From NCBI GenBank assembly GCA_045128055.1, contig JBGVRC010000181.1, forward strand, positions 1 to 6,898: a DNA stretch of 6,898 bases, read 5' to 3'. Shown here in pieces: positions 1 to 6,692 of the stretch. Each line of letters opens with the position of its first letter. Position 1 is the stretch's first letter. The DNA is from Scatosoma sp045128055 (GTDB lineage: Bacteria > Bacillota > Clostridia > Christensenellales > Borkfalkiaceae). The translations under genes were made by a program, and so were the position numbers. The notes beneath the pieces were generated by a model that saw only the letters and a list, made by a program, of their open reading frames with translations, had not been told where the DNA came from and made no database searches.

Positions 1-219
1 TTGCGTATGAACCGCGCCGTGCAAAATATGGTGGAAAAAGTGGGCGTTCCCTATACGCAAGCGGTGGATTATGCAACCATCAACCCTGCAAGGATGATAG
101 GGATTGATAAGGAAGCGGGAAGCATTAAGGTTGGCAAACGCGCCGACTTCACGGTGCTTAACGAAGCCTTTGACGTACTTATGACGGTGCGCGGCGGTAA
201 AATTATTTACAAAGCGTAA
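1..219 (+). CDS. nagA: N-acetylglucosamine-6-phosphate deacetylase, C-terminal fragment (5' end outside window)
   Basis: This is the last 72 codons of an amidohydrolase. NagA removes the acetyl group from GlcNAc-6-phosphate in the cytoplasm, giving glucosamine-6-phosphate for amino-sugar catabolism or cell-wall recycling. What is visible fits the C-terminal end of the family: an MNRAVQNMV helix, the ATINPAR segment, then GSIKVGKRADFTVL and a final VRGGKIIY strand, which together form the small beta-sandwich that closes amidohydrolase barrels. Full-length NagA is about 380 residues, so roughly four fifths, including all metal-binding residues, lies upstream. The frame is open at base 1, and the TTG there is probably an internal Leu codon rather than a start. 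Two stop codons in tandem (TAA TAG, 217-222) end the gene, followed by a terminator. Another amidohydrolase, such as a dihydroorotase-like enzyme, is possible because the catalytic part is not seen, but the RAVQNMV and NPAR spacing favours NagA. Confidence 0.78.
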   Translation: MRMNRAVQNMVEKVGVPYTQAVDYATINPARMIGIDKEAGSIKVGKRADFTVLNEAFDVLMTVRGGKIIYKA

Positions 220-244
220 TAGTGTTTATCCTATTTCTTATAAA

Positions 245-276
245 GAGCTCGGACAATTTGTTCGGGTTCTTTTTTT
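245..276 (+). terminator. Intrinsic terminator after nagA
   Basis: A 10-bp stem pairs GAGCTCGGAC (245-254) with GTTCGGGTTC (260-269), including three G-U pairs, around an AATTT loop. Seven T residues (270-276) follow at once, and AAA precedes the stem. This is a textbook Rho-independent terminator. It separates the amino-sugar gene from the murB operon, so murB needs its own promoter. Confidence 0.88.
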
Positions 277-303
277 GCATAGCAAACCCATAAAAAACAT
301 ATT

Positions 304-309
304 TATAAT
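304..309 (+). promoter_or_regulatory. Candidate -10 element for the murB operon
   Basis: A perfect TATAAT hexamer lies between the nagA terminator and murB. Position 281-286 (17-bp spacing) reads AGCAAA, a poor -35 match. A TTG trinucleotide at 275-277 is too far upstream to serve. Transcription would start near 316, leaving an untranslated leader of roughly 87 bases that still contains the murB ribosome binding site. The assignment rests only on the -10 match and on the need for a promoter after the terminator; in DNA this AT-rich, a chance hexamer is possible. Confidence 0.35.
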
Positions 310-320
310 TGGAAAGTAAG

Positions 321-342
321 GTTTTTTAAAAGTTTTTTAAAA
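321..342 (+). repeat. Perfect 11-bp tandem repeat, two copies, upstream of murB
   Basis: GTTTTTTAAAA occurs twice back to back, at 321-331 and 332-342. Each unit contains a T-tract followed by an A-tract, so the tracts repeat at about one helical turn, a layout typical of curved DNA. It lies in the murB upstream region and could act as an AT-rich upstream element or be slippage-generated filler. No protein-binding site is recognised. Confidence 0.6.
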
Positions 343-402
343 ATTTTCCGATAAATACTTCCAAAAGAGAGAAAAATATGTTACAATAAGGGGGAATATA
401 TA

Positions 403-1281
403 ATGGCGCAGTATACGTTTGAGCGCTATAAGGAGTTTTCGCAAGAAATACCCTTTTCTTTTTCAAAACATACTACCATTGGTTGCGGGGGGACGTCAAA
501 TCGCGCGTTTTATCCCAAAAATACCGTACAACTTACGTCGCTTTTAAAAAAGCTACAAGAAGATAAAATTTTTTACTGTGTTTTAGGCAACGGAAGCAAC
601 GTTTTGCCGTCGGACGACAATTCGGAGAAGGTCGTCGTATCCACAAAGCACTTAACCGCAACTTTTTTGACGGAAAACGGAGCGTTTGCGTATACAGGCG
701 TAACGAGCGCGGCATTGCTTCGTTTTTGTAAAATGAATAGGTATTCGGGCGTAGAGTTTTTACAGGGAATACCTTGTACACTTGGCGGCGCGTTGTTTAT
801 GAACGCTGGCGTAAGCGGAAAATATATCGCGGACGTCGTGCAAAACGTATTGGTGTACCGCGACGGAAAAATTCGTTTGTTATCCAAAGCGGAATGCGGC
901 TATGCCTATAAGCAAAGTGTTTTTATGAACAACGAAGACGTAATTATCGGCGCGGCTTTGTCCTTGACTCGGGCAAGCGAAGCGGATATAGAAGAAAATG
1001 AAAAATTCTACGCGCTTCGACGGGCGCATTTGCCAAAGGGAAAAAGTATGGGCTGCGTTTTTAAAAATCCCGACGGAGCGTTTGCTGGGGATTTGATTGA
1101 ACGTAGCGGCTTAAAAGGGTTGAAGATAGGCGGGGCGTACGTGTCTACGCAACACGCGAATTTTATTATCAACGATGGCAATGCTACGTCCAAGGATATA
1201 CAAACTTTGATAGAAATGATAAAAAATGCGGTGTTTGCGCAATACGGAATACGGTTGGAAGAAGAAATTAGACGGATATAA
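403..1281 (+). CDS. murB: UDP-N-acetylenolpyruvoylglucosamine reductase (MurB)
   Basis: MurB is a cytoplasmic FAD enzyme that reduces UDP-GlcNAc-enolpyruvate to UDP-N-acetylmuramate with NADPH, the second committed step of peptidoglycan synthesis. The 292-residue product has the usual length and domain order: the TTIGCGGTSN FAD-domain entry (24-33), the LGNGSN flavin pyrophosphate loop (61-66), the GVEFLQGIPCTLGGALFMNAG core (116-136), the substrate domain with CGYAYKQS (165-172), GCVFKNP (217-223), and the C-terminal IGGAYVSTQHANFIIN segment (242-257) ending in LEEEIR. E288 aligns with the conserved C-terminal catalytic Glu. Two key positions differ from the common pattern: the Ser proton donor of GSVFKNP is Cys218, and the Arg of YRxS is Lys170. 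The fold class appears to be type II (short substrate domain). ATG 403 is preceded by AAGGGGGA (388-395) at suitable spacing. It is the first gene of an operon with the PHP gene, whiA and dnaE; the next start lies 12 bases beyond its stop. Confidence 0.95.
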   Translation: MAQYTFERYKEFSQEIPFSFSKHTTIGCGGTSNRAFYPKNTVQLTSLLKKLQEDKIFYCVLGNGSNVLPSDDNSEKVVVSTKHLTATFLTENGAFAYTGVTSAALLRFCKMNRYSGVEFLQGIPCTLGGALFMNAGVSGKYIADVVQNVLVYRDGKIRLLSKAECGYAYKQSVFMNNEDVIIGAALSLTRASEADIEENEKFYALRRAHLPKGKSMGCVFKNPDGAFAGDLIERSGLKGLKIGGAYVSTQHANFIINDGNATSKDIQTLIEMIKNAVFAQYGIRLEEEIRRI

Positions 1282-1293
1282 GGAGAGAATATT

Positions 1294-2070
1294 ATGTTGC
1301 TTACGGGGGATTATCATACGCATACGCCTTTCTCACACGGAAAAAATACGGTGGATGAGAACGCGGCGAAGGCAAAAGCGCTTGGTTTAAAGCAAATCGG
1401 TATCAGCGACCACGGCTTTTCGCACGTAACGTTTGGCGTACGCCGTAAACAAATGCAAGAATACGTCAAGGAATGTAAAGCGGCGTCGCAAAAATACGGG
1501 ATAGACGTATTGGTGGGGATTGAAGCAAATATCCGCGGCGTTGCGGGTAAGGCGGATTTGACGGAAAAGGATTACGAAAATTTTGATATTTATTTATGCG
1601 GTAAACACGTATTCGTTTGGTATTCTTCCTTTGCAGATATGTTCCGCTTTGGCGGAGCAAATTTCTGGAATGACAAGATTGCTAAAAATCCTTCGCAAAA
1701 GTTGATACAAAGAAATACCCTTGCCTATATCAACGCGATAAAAAACAATCCCTTGGACGCGATTACGCATTTAAATCATCGTTGTCCTTCCGACGTTTTG
1801 GAAGTGGCGAAATGCGCGGCGGACTATGGAACTTATATCGAGTTAAACGCGAAAAAAGAGCATTTGACGGACGATCAGCTTTGTGAAATCGTAGCCAAGA
1901 CGCAGGCGCGGTTTATTATCGATTCGGACGCACATTCCGCGGCAAGCGTAGGGGAAGTTAGCCTTGTGGAAAAGCAGCTTGCGCGTATCAACTTTCCTAT
2001 GGAGCGCATAGACAATATCGACGGCAGATATCCCAGCTTCCGTTTTGCGGCTTTTAAGAAAACTCATTAA
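1294..2070 (+). CDS. PHP-family metal-dependent phosphatase, YcdX-like
   Basis: This is a stand-alone PHP (polymerase and histidinol phosphatase) domain of 258 residues. PHP phosphatases hydrolyse phosphoesters using a trinuclear metal centre; the physiological substrate of this subgroup is not established. All nine ligands of the YcdX pattern are visible: H8, H10 and H15 (DYHTHTPFSHG), H40 (GISDHG), E77 (GIEANI), H105 (CGKH), H159 (THLNH), and D212 and H214 (DSDAH), so the enzyme should be active. No signal peptide or membrane segment is seen, so it is cytoplasmic. ATG 1294 sits 6 bases after AGGAGAG (1281-1287), which overlaps the last base of the murB stop codon, indicating tight translational linkage. 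In clostridia a PHP gene commonly sits between murB and the rapZ-yvcK-whiA block, and this matches except that rapZ and yvcK are absent. Histidinol phosphatase (HisK type) is an alternative reading, but no his genes are nearby. Confidence 0.88.
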   Translation: MLLTGDYHTHTPFSHGKNTVDENAAKAKALGLKQIGISDHGFSHVTFGVRRKQMQEYVKECKAASQKYGIDVLVGIEANIRGVAGKADLTEKDYENFDIYLCGKHVFVWYSSFADMFRFGGANFWNDKIAKNPSQKLIQRNTLAYINAIKNNPLDAITHLNHRCPSDVLEVAKCAADYGTYIELNAKKEHLTDDQLCEIVAKTQARFIIDSDAHSAASVGEVSLVEKQLARINFPMERIDNIDGRYPSFRFAAFKKTH

Positions 2071-2079
2071 AGGATAGAA

Positions 2080-3009
2080 ATGAATTTTACGGCAGAAATC
2101 AAAAAAGAGATTATATCCAAAGGCATCAAAAAATCGTTGCCCTGTATTTCCGCGTACGTAAAAACAAGCGGGACGACGGGGATTCGAGATGGAAAGCCTG
2201 CCTTTTTTCTTGTAAGTGAAACGGAGAATGTAGCGGAGTTCTTTATGTCGGCGTTTGCGGAAGCTTTGGATACCGAACTGTATATCACCAACGCGACCTG
2301 GGATAGAATGAGCGGTAGGGATAAGCTTCTTTTACAATGCCCCGTCCAAAAAGCGGAAAGCGTGATGCAAAAGTTGCGTTTGCTTACGAAAACGGGGGAA
2401 ATTCGCGACGGAATAAGCGGTTCGCTCGTTGCGGCGGAAACGGATAAAATTGCCTATATTAAGGGTGCGTTTTTGGGCGGCGGCAGTTGTATAATTCCGT
2501 CGGAGAGCGGAAAGTCGGGCTATCATTTAGAATGGGTATTTTCCGATAGAAAAGCGGCGCGTGATTTTTGTGACATTTTGGACGAAGTCGAGCTGATTGC
2601 AAGATTGACTGAACGCAAGGAAACGAGCGTTGTATATATCAAAAACAAAGAACAAATTTCTGATTTTTTATCAGCGATAGGCGCAACGCACGCCTTGAAA
2701 AAGTTTTCCGCTCTGGTGGAAAAACGGGACGACGCGAATAGGAGCAATCGCGCTCGTAACTGTATGTCGGGGAATGCGGATAAAACGGCGATTGCGGCGG
2801 TAAAGCAGGTCGTTGCTTTGCAAAAGTTGGTAGAATGCGGTATTTTGGACGACGTAAGCCCTGAATTAAAAGATTTGGCTTTGACGAGATTGAAAAATCC
2901 TGCAATGAGCTTGCAAGAGCTTGCCGATTATTTAAAGGTCAGCAAAAGCTGTTTAAATCATCGTATGCGTAGGCTAATGTCCTTATCTGCGGGGATAGAG
3001 AAGGAATAA
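2080..3009 (+). CDS. whiA: WhiA family DNA-binding regulator
   Basis: WhiA proteins combine a degenerate LAGLIDADG homing-endonuclease fold with a C-terminal helix-turn-helix. In Streptomyces they activate sporulation division genes, and in Bacillus they influence division and chromosome segregation. The 309-residue product shows the family layout: an N-terminal MNFTAEIKKEI helix (1-11), a first LAGLIDADG-like helix around CISAYVKTSG (22-31), the hallmark second motif YIKGAFLGGGS (126-136), the linker signature NRARNCMSGNADK (223-235) and an HTH at about 263-302 with SKSCLNHRMRRL. The acidic nuclease residues of true LAGLIDADG enzymes are replaced, as in the whole family, so DNA cleavage is not expected. 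The HTH turn (YLKVSKS) seems two residues shorter than the usual form with a Pro-Pro turn. The start is set by AGGA (2071-2074), five bases ahead of ATG 2080, only nine bases after the PHP stop. Co-transcription with dnaE is likely. Confidence 0.93.
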   Translation: MNFTAEIKKEIISKGIKKSLPCISAYVKTSGTTGIRDGKPAFFLVSETENVAEFFMSAFAEALDTELYITNATWDRMSGRDKLLLQCPVQKAESVMQKLRLLTKTGEIRDGISGSLVAAETDKIAYIKGAFLGGGSCIIPSESGKSGYHLEWVFSDRKAARDFCDILDEVELIARLTERKETSVVYIKNKEQISDFLSAIGATHALKKFSALVEKRDDANRSNRARNCMSGNADKTAIAAVKQVVALQKLVECGILDDVSPELKDLALTRLKNPAMSLQELADYLKVSKSCLNHRMRRLMSLSAGIEKE

Positions 3010-3038
3010 CGAAGAAAAATAGAGAAAAACGGAAGATT

Positions 3039-6000
3039 ATGACGGATTTTGTACATTTACATTTACACACGGAATACAGCCTTTTGGACGGCGCGGCGAA
3101 AGTAGACGATTTGGTGGAGCATCTTGTCAAAAACAATATTGATACTTGCGCTATTACCGACCACGGGAATATGTACGCTTCTTTATATTTTGCCGAAGAA
3201 TGCGTAAAAAAAGGCATAAAATATATTATCGGCTGCGAATTGTATGCCGTTGATAATCATTTGGATAAACGCCCGGGGAAAAACGAGCATATCGTTTTGC
3301 TTGCAAAAAATAAAACGGGCTATAAAAATATCGTTAAGCTGGACTCTCTTTCCTATATCGACGGCTATTACGGCGGCAAACCCCGCATCAGCTACGATTT
3401 AATCAAACAGCATCACGAAGGGGTAATTTGTCTTTCCGCGTGCTTAGCGGGGAGATTGCCCCAGCTTTTGTTGCGCGGCGATTATGAAGGCGCGAAGGAT
3501 TGGGCGGCGGAAATGAAAGGGGTGTTTGGCGAAGATTTTTATATCGAGCTACAAGACCACGGCATCGCCGAACAACGGCAAATTATGCCTGACCTTATCA
3601 AGATTGCAAGAGAACTTGATATTCAGCTTGTTGCGACAAACGACGTGCATTACATCGAAAAAGCGGACTGGGAACCGCACGAAATTTTGCTTTGTATTCA
3701 AACGAAGTCTACGCTTGCAAATCCCAAAATGCGCTTTGAAGAACACGAATTTTATATGAAATCGGGGGACGAGATGGCGGAGCTTTTCCACTACGTTCCC
3801 GAAGCGATTACAAACACGCGCGTTATTGCGGATAAAATAGAAGAACCCGTTTTCGATTTGACGCCTAAGGGCGACCCTATTCGCGATACGTCGCTTATCC
3901 CTTTATACAAGCCCGACGACGGTTCTACTTCGCCTGATTACCTTACTCGTTTGACTTGGGAAGGCTTGCCCAAGCGTTACGCGGAAATTACAGAAGAAAT
4001 CAAACAAAGAGCAAATTACGAGCTGGGCATTATTATAAAAATGGGCTTTGCCGACTATTTCTTAATCGTTTGGGATTATATCAACTGGTCGAGATTGCAC
4101 GGTATTCCCGTTGGGCCGGGGCGTGGCTCGGGGGTAGGTAGTATCGTAGCCTACTCTATCGGCATCACCGACGTCGATCCCTTGAAGTACGATTTGATTT
4201 TTGAACGTTTCTTGAACCCCGATCGTGTATCTATGCCCGACTTCGACGTCGATTTTTGCACGAAAAGAAGAATAGAAACGATTGAATACGTACGCGAAAA
4301 ATACCACCCCGAAAACGTAGCGCAAATCGTTACGTTCGGTACGCTTGCTTCGCGCGCTGTTATCAAGGACGTGGGGCGCGTAATGGGGGTTCCGTATTCC
4401 GAAACGGACAAAGTGGCAAAGCTAATGGACGGAAAATCGACCATCGGCGAATTGTTGGGCTTGAAGATTCCTAAGTTTGAAAAGCAGCTTGCCGACCCTA
4501 CGTTAAACGAAGAAAAACGCGGGGATATCGAAAAGAAGCTTGCCGAGCAAAAGAAAAAGAAAAACCCCGAATTTATCGAAGTGTACGAAAGCAATCCCGA
4601 ATTGCATCAAGTCATCGATATGGGCTTGAAGCTGGAAGGTATGCCGAAAAATACGTCCGAACACGCGGCGGGCGTCGTTATTTGTAATAAAGTGCTTGCG
4701 GACAACGTACCCCTTGCAAGAAACGGGGAAGACATCGTTACGCAGTTTGATATGAAAGAAGTGGAAGCGGTCGGTATGTTGAAGATGGACTTCCTTGCGC
4801 TTACCACTTTGACGGATATTCAAAACACGCTTGAATATATCAAAGAAGGGAAAGGGATCGACGTCGATTTCGATAAAATCGGTCTGGACGTCCCCGAAGC
4901 GTATCAGTTGATTTCGTCCGGGGATACGGACGCTGTGTTCCAGCTTGAACAAGGCGGGATGAAAAAGTTTATGAAAGAACTGCAACCAAGCTGTTTGGAA
5001 GATTTGATTGCAGGTATTTCGCTCTATCGTCCCGGGCCTATGGATTTCATTCCCAAATATATTGAAAATAAGCATAACCCCGAAAAGGTTGTTTATGATA
5101 CGCCCTTTTTAGAGCCTATCTTGAAAAACTCCTATGGGGTAATCGTATATCAAGAGCAGGTTATGCAAATTTTCCAACAGCTTGCAGGCTATTCGCTTGG
5201 ACAAGCAGACCTTGTGCGCCGCGCGATGGCAAAGAAAAAGAAAGCGGAATTGATGGCGCATAAAGATAAATTTATCTACGGCGCGCCCGAAGAAGGGATT
5301 ACGGGTTGCGCGGCAAAGGGTATTCCCGCGGAAGTGGCTGGGAAAATATTTGGCGATATGGAAAGCTTTGCTTCCTATGCTTTCAATAAATCGCACGCGG
5401 CCGCGTATGCCGTTGTGGCATACCGCACGGCGTATTTAAAACATTTCTATCCCAAAGAATTTCTTGCGGGTATCTTAAACGATAGAATTGACAAAATCGA
5501 AGAAGTTTCCAAGTATATTTTGTATATGAAGGAAAAAAATATCGACGTTTTGCCGCCGAATATCAACAAATCCAAAGATATTTTCTGGGTAGAAGGTAAC
5601 GGGCTTCGAATTGGGCTTGGCGCGCTTCGTGGCGTTGGTCAAGACGCTATCGCCGCGGTTATAAAGGAACGCGAAGAAAACGGATTATTTAAAGACTTCT
5701 CCGATTTCGTTTGCCGTTGCTCTAAATACGTCAATAAGCGTATTGTGGAAAGCTTGATTTACGCAGGCGCATTTGATTGCTTTGGGTATAACCGCGCGCA
5801 ATTTGCGGCTGTGTACGAAGAAGCGATTACTCGAGTTAACGCGATTGATAAACAAAAGAACAGCGCACAAATTTCCTTGTTTGGAAGTATTGTGGAAGAA
5901 CAAGCTATCGAGATAAAATACCCCGATATTCCCGAATACGAAACGATGGAAAAGCTGTCCAAGGAAAAAGCGGTGCTTGGCGTGTACGTAAGCGGACACC

Positions 6001-6653
6001 CGTTTGAAAGGTTTTTGCCGCATTTTAAGGATAAAACCTTTAACTGTTCGATGATGAACGCTTATACGGAAAACGAAGACGGGGAGAAGACGTATACGGA
6101 GCTTTCCGACGGACAACAGGTTACGATGGGCGGTATGATCGGCGCGTTTAAAAAATTAAAGACGCGCAGCGGCGCGTTTATGGCGTTTGTCACCGTGGAA
6201 GATATGTTCGGTTCTATCGAATGCGTATGCTTCCCCAAGGTATACGAGCGTATTCGCTCTTTCTTGGAAACCGACCGCGTAGTTTCGCTGTCTGGTAAAA
6301 TTAGCATTGAAGACGAAAAATTGCCCGCTATCATCATCGATAAAATGACAGAGTTTACGCTGGACGACAACGGAGCGGCGCAAACAGCGGAGCAAAAGCC
6401 AGATATGGCAAACGTGAGCGCAAAGACGGATAAAAAAGAAGCGGAGCAAAGATTGTGGTTGAACGTCAGCGGTTTTGAAGACGAAGACGTGGAAGAGCTG
6501 TTGGAAACGCTGTCTTACTATGCCGGCGATACGCAGGTTTGCTTTGTGAAAGACGGGAAAAAGATGCTTTGTTCGCAAAAAGTTACGGTTGGAAAAGCTT
6601 TGATGGCGGAATTGAGCTCCTTTTTGCCTGAAAATTGTATAAAACTTGTCTAA
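3039..6653 (+). CDS. dnaE: DNA polymerase III alpha subunit, DnaE type
   Basis: This is the catalytic subunit of a C-family replicative DNA polymerase, acting in the cytoplasmic replisome. The 1204-residue chain is slightly longer than the 1160 of E. coli. Order of parts: an N-terminal PHP domain (about 4-205) with the full nine-ligand set H8, H10, D17, H42, E67, H84, C135, D202, H204; the palm with GPGRGSGVGSIVAY (359-372) and catalytic D401 and D403 in PDFDVDF; the thumb with a charged insertion near 466-510; the third catalytic Asp, D584 in KMDFLAL; fingers with LYRPGPMDF (662-670); tandem helix-hairpin-helix (about 838-916); a QISLF beta-clamp-binding pentapeptide (944-948); an OB fold (about 1026-1104); and a C-terminal domain (about 1136-1204). 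PolC is excluded because no DnaQ-like exonuclease is inserted in the PHP. The MTDFVHLHLHTEYS start is canonical, with a modest GGAAG (3031-3035) ribosome site. It is the last gene of the murB operon, 29 bases after whiA, and I see no terminator behind it. Confidence 0.97.
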   Translation: MTDFVHLHLHTEYSLLDGAAKVDDLVEHLVKNNIDTCAITDHGNMYASLYFAEECVKKGIKYIIGCELYAVDNHLDKRPGKNEHIVLLAKNKTGYKNIVKLDSLSYIDGYYGGKPRISYDLIKQHHEGVICLSACLAGRLPQLLLRGDYEGAKDWAAEMKGVFGEDFYIELQDHGIAEQRQIMPDLIKIARELDIQLVATNDVHYIEKADWEPHEILLCIQTKSTLANPKMRFEEHEFYMKSGDEMAELFHYVPEAITNTRVIADKIEEPVFDLTPKGDPIRDTSLIPLYKPDDGSTSPDYLTRLTWEGLPKRYAEITEEIKQRANYELGIIIKMGFADYFLIVWDYINWSRLHGIPVGPGRGSGVGSIVAYSIGITDVDPLKYDLIFERFLNPDRVSMPDFDVDFCTKRRIETIEYVREKYHPENVAQIVTFGTLASRAVIKDVGRVMGVPYSETDKVAKLMDGKSTIGELLGLKIPKFEKQLADPTLNEEKRGDIEKKLAEQKKKKNPEFIEVYESNPELHQVIDMGLKLEGMPKNTSEHAAGVVICNKVLADNVPLARNGEDIVTQFDMKEVEAVGMLKMDFLALTTLTDIQNTLEYIKEGKGIDVDFDKIGLDVPEAYQLISSGDTDAVFQLEQGGMKKFMKELQPSCLEDLIAGISLYRPGPMDFIPKYIENKHNPEKVVYDTPFLEPILKNSYGVIVYQEQVMQIFQQLAGYSLGQADLVRRAMAKKKKAELMAHKDKFIYGAPEEGITGCAAKGIPAEVAGKIFGDMESFASYAFNKSHAAAYAVVAYRTAYLKHFYPKEFLAGILNDRIDKIEEVSKYILYMKEKNIDVLPPNINKSKDIFWVEGNGLRIGLGALRGVGQDAIAAVIKEREENGLFKDFSDFVCRCSKYVNKRIVESLIYAGAFDCFGYNRAQFAAVYEEAITRVNAIDKQKNSAQISLFGSIVEEQAIEIKYPDIPEYETMEKLSKEKAVLGVYVSGHPFERFLPHFKDKTFNCSMMNAYTENEDGEKTYTELSDGQQVTMGGMIGAFKKLKTRSGAFMAFVTVEDMFGSIECVCFPKVYERIRSFLETDRVVSLSGKISIEDEKLPAIIIDKMTEFTLDDNGAAQTAEQKPDMANVSAKTDKKEAEQRLWLNVSGFEDEDVEELLETLSYYAGDTQVCFVKDGKKMLCSQKVTVGKALMAELSSFLPENCIKLV

Positions 6654-6662
6654 AAATTGAAA

Positions 6663-6692
6663 ATTATAGCGAAAAGTATTTGTTTTTTTCAA
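6663..6692 (-). promoter_or_regulatory. Candidate antisense promoter facing into dnaE
   Basis: On the - strand, TTGAAA (6692 down to 6687, five of six matches to the -35 consensus) and a perfect TATAAT (6668 down to 6663) are separated by 18 bp. Transcription would begin near 6656 and run antisense into the 3' end of dnaE. The elements are good, but no gene on that strand is convincing, so it may be a by-product of promoter symmetry. Confidence 0.35.

Noticed and set aside
311..349. Possible hairpin between GGAAAGT and ATTTTCC upstream of murB
   Set aside because: The stem is only seven weak pairs around a loop of about 25 bases and has no T-tract or known leader-RNA features. It is probably incidental to AT-rich DNA.
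379..387. Extended -10-like TGTTACAAT just before murB
   Set aside because: Good match, with TTCCAA at 17-bp spacing, but transcription would start near 394, inside the AGGGGG ribosome site (389-394), and remove most of it. It cannot be the main promoter unless murB is translated from a nearly leaderless message. The TATAAT at 304-309 fits better.
2080..3009. LAGLIDADG-like fold suggesting a homing endonuclease or intein
   Set aside because: The GAFLGGGS motif and C-terminal HTH are diagnostic of WhiA, which lost the catalytic acids. The gene sits in its usual operon position and no host gene is interrupted.
4550..4566. A-rich stretch in the DnaE Lys-rich insertion as a possible programmed frameshift site, as in dnaX
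   Set aside because: The codons read CAA AAG AAA AAG AAA AAC. No in-frame A AAA AAG heptamer is present, no downstream stem-loop stands out, and the full-length frame already covers every expected domain.
4503..5075. 190-codon open frame on the - strand inside dnaE
   Set aside because: It lies wholly within conserved polymerase sequence, and no ribosome site or recognisable motif supports it.
6654..6690. Possible terminator after dnaE because of the T run at 6683-6689
   Set aside because: No GC-containing stem precedes the T run; the nearby pairing (GAAAA with TTTTC) is too weak. Read-through into pfkA remains possible.
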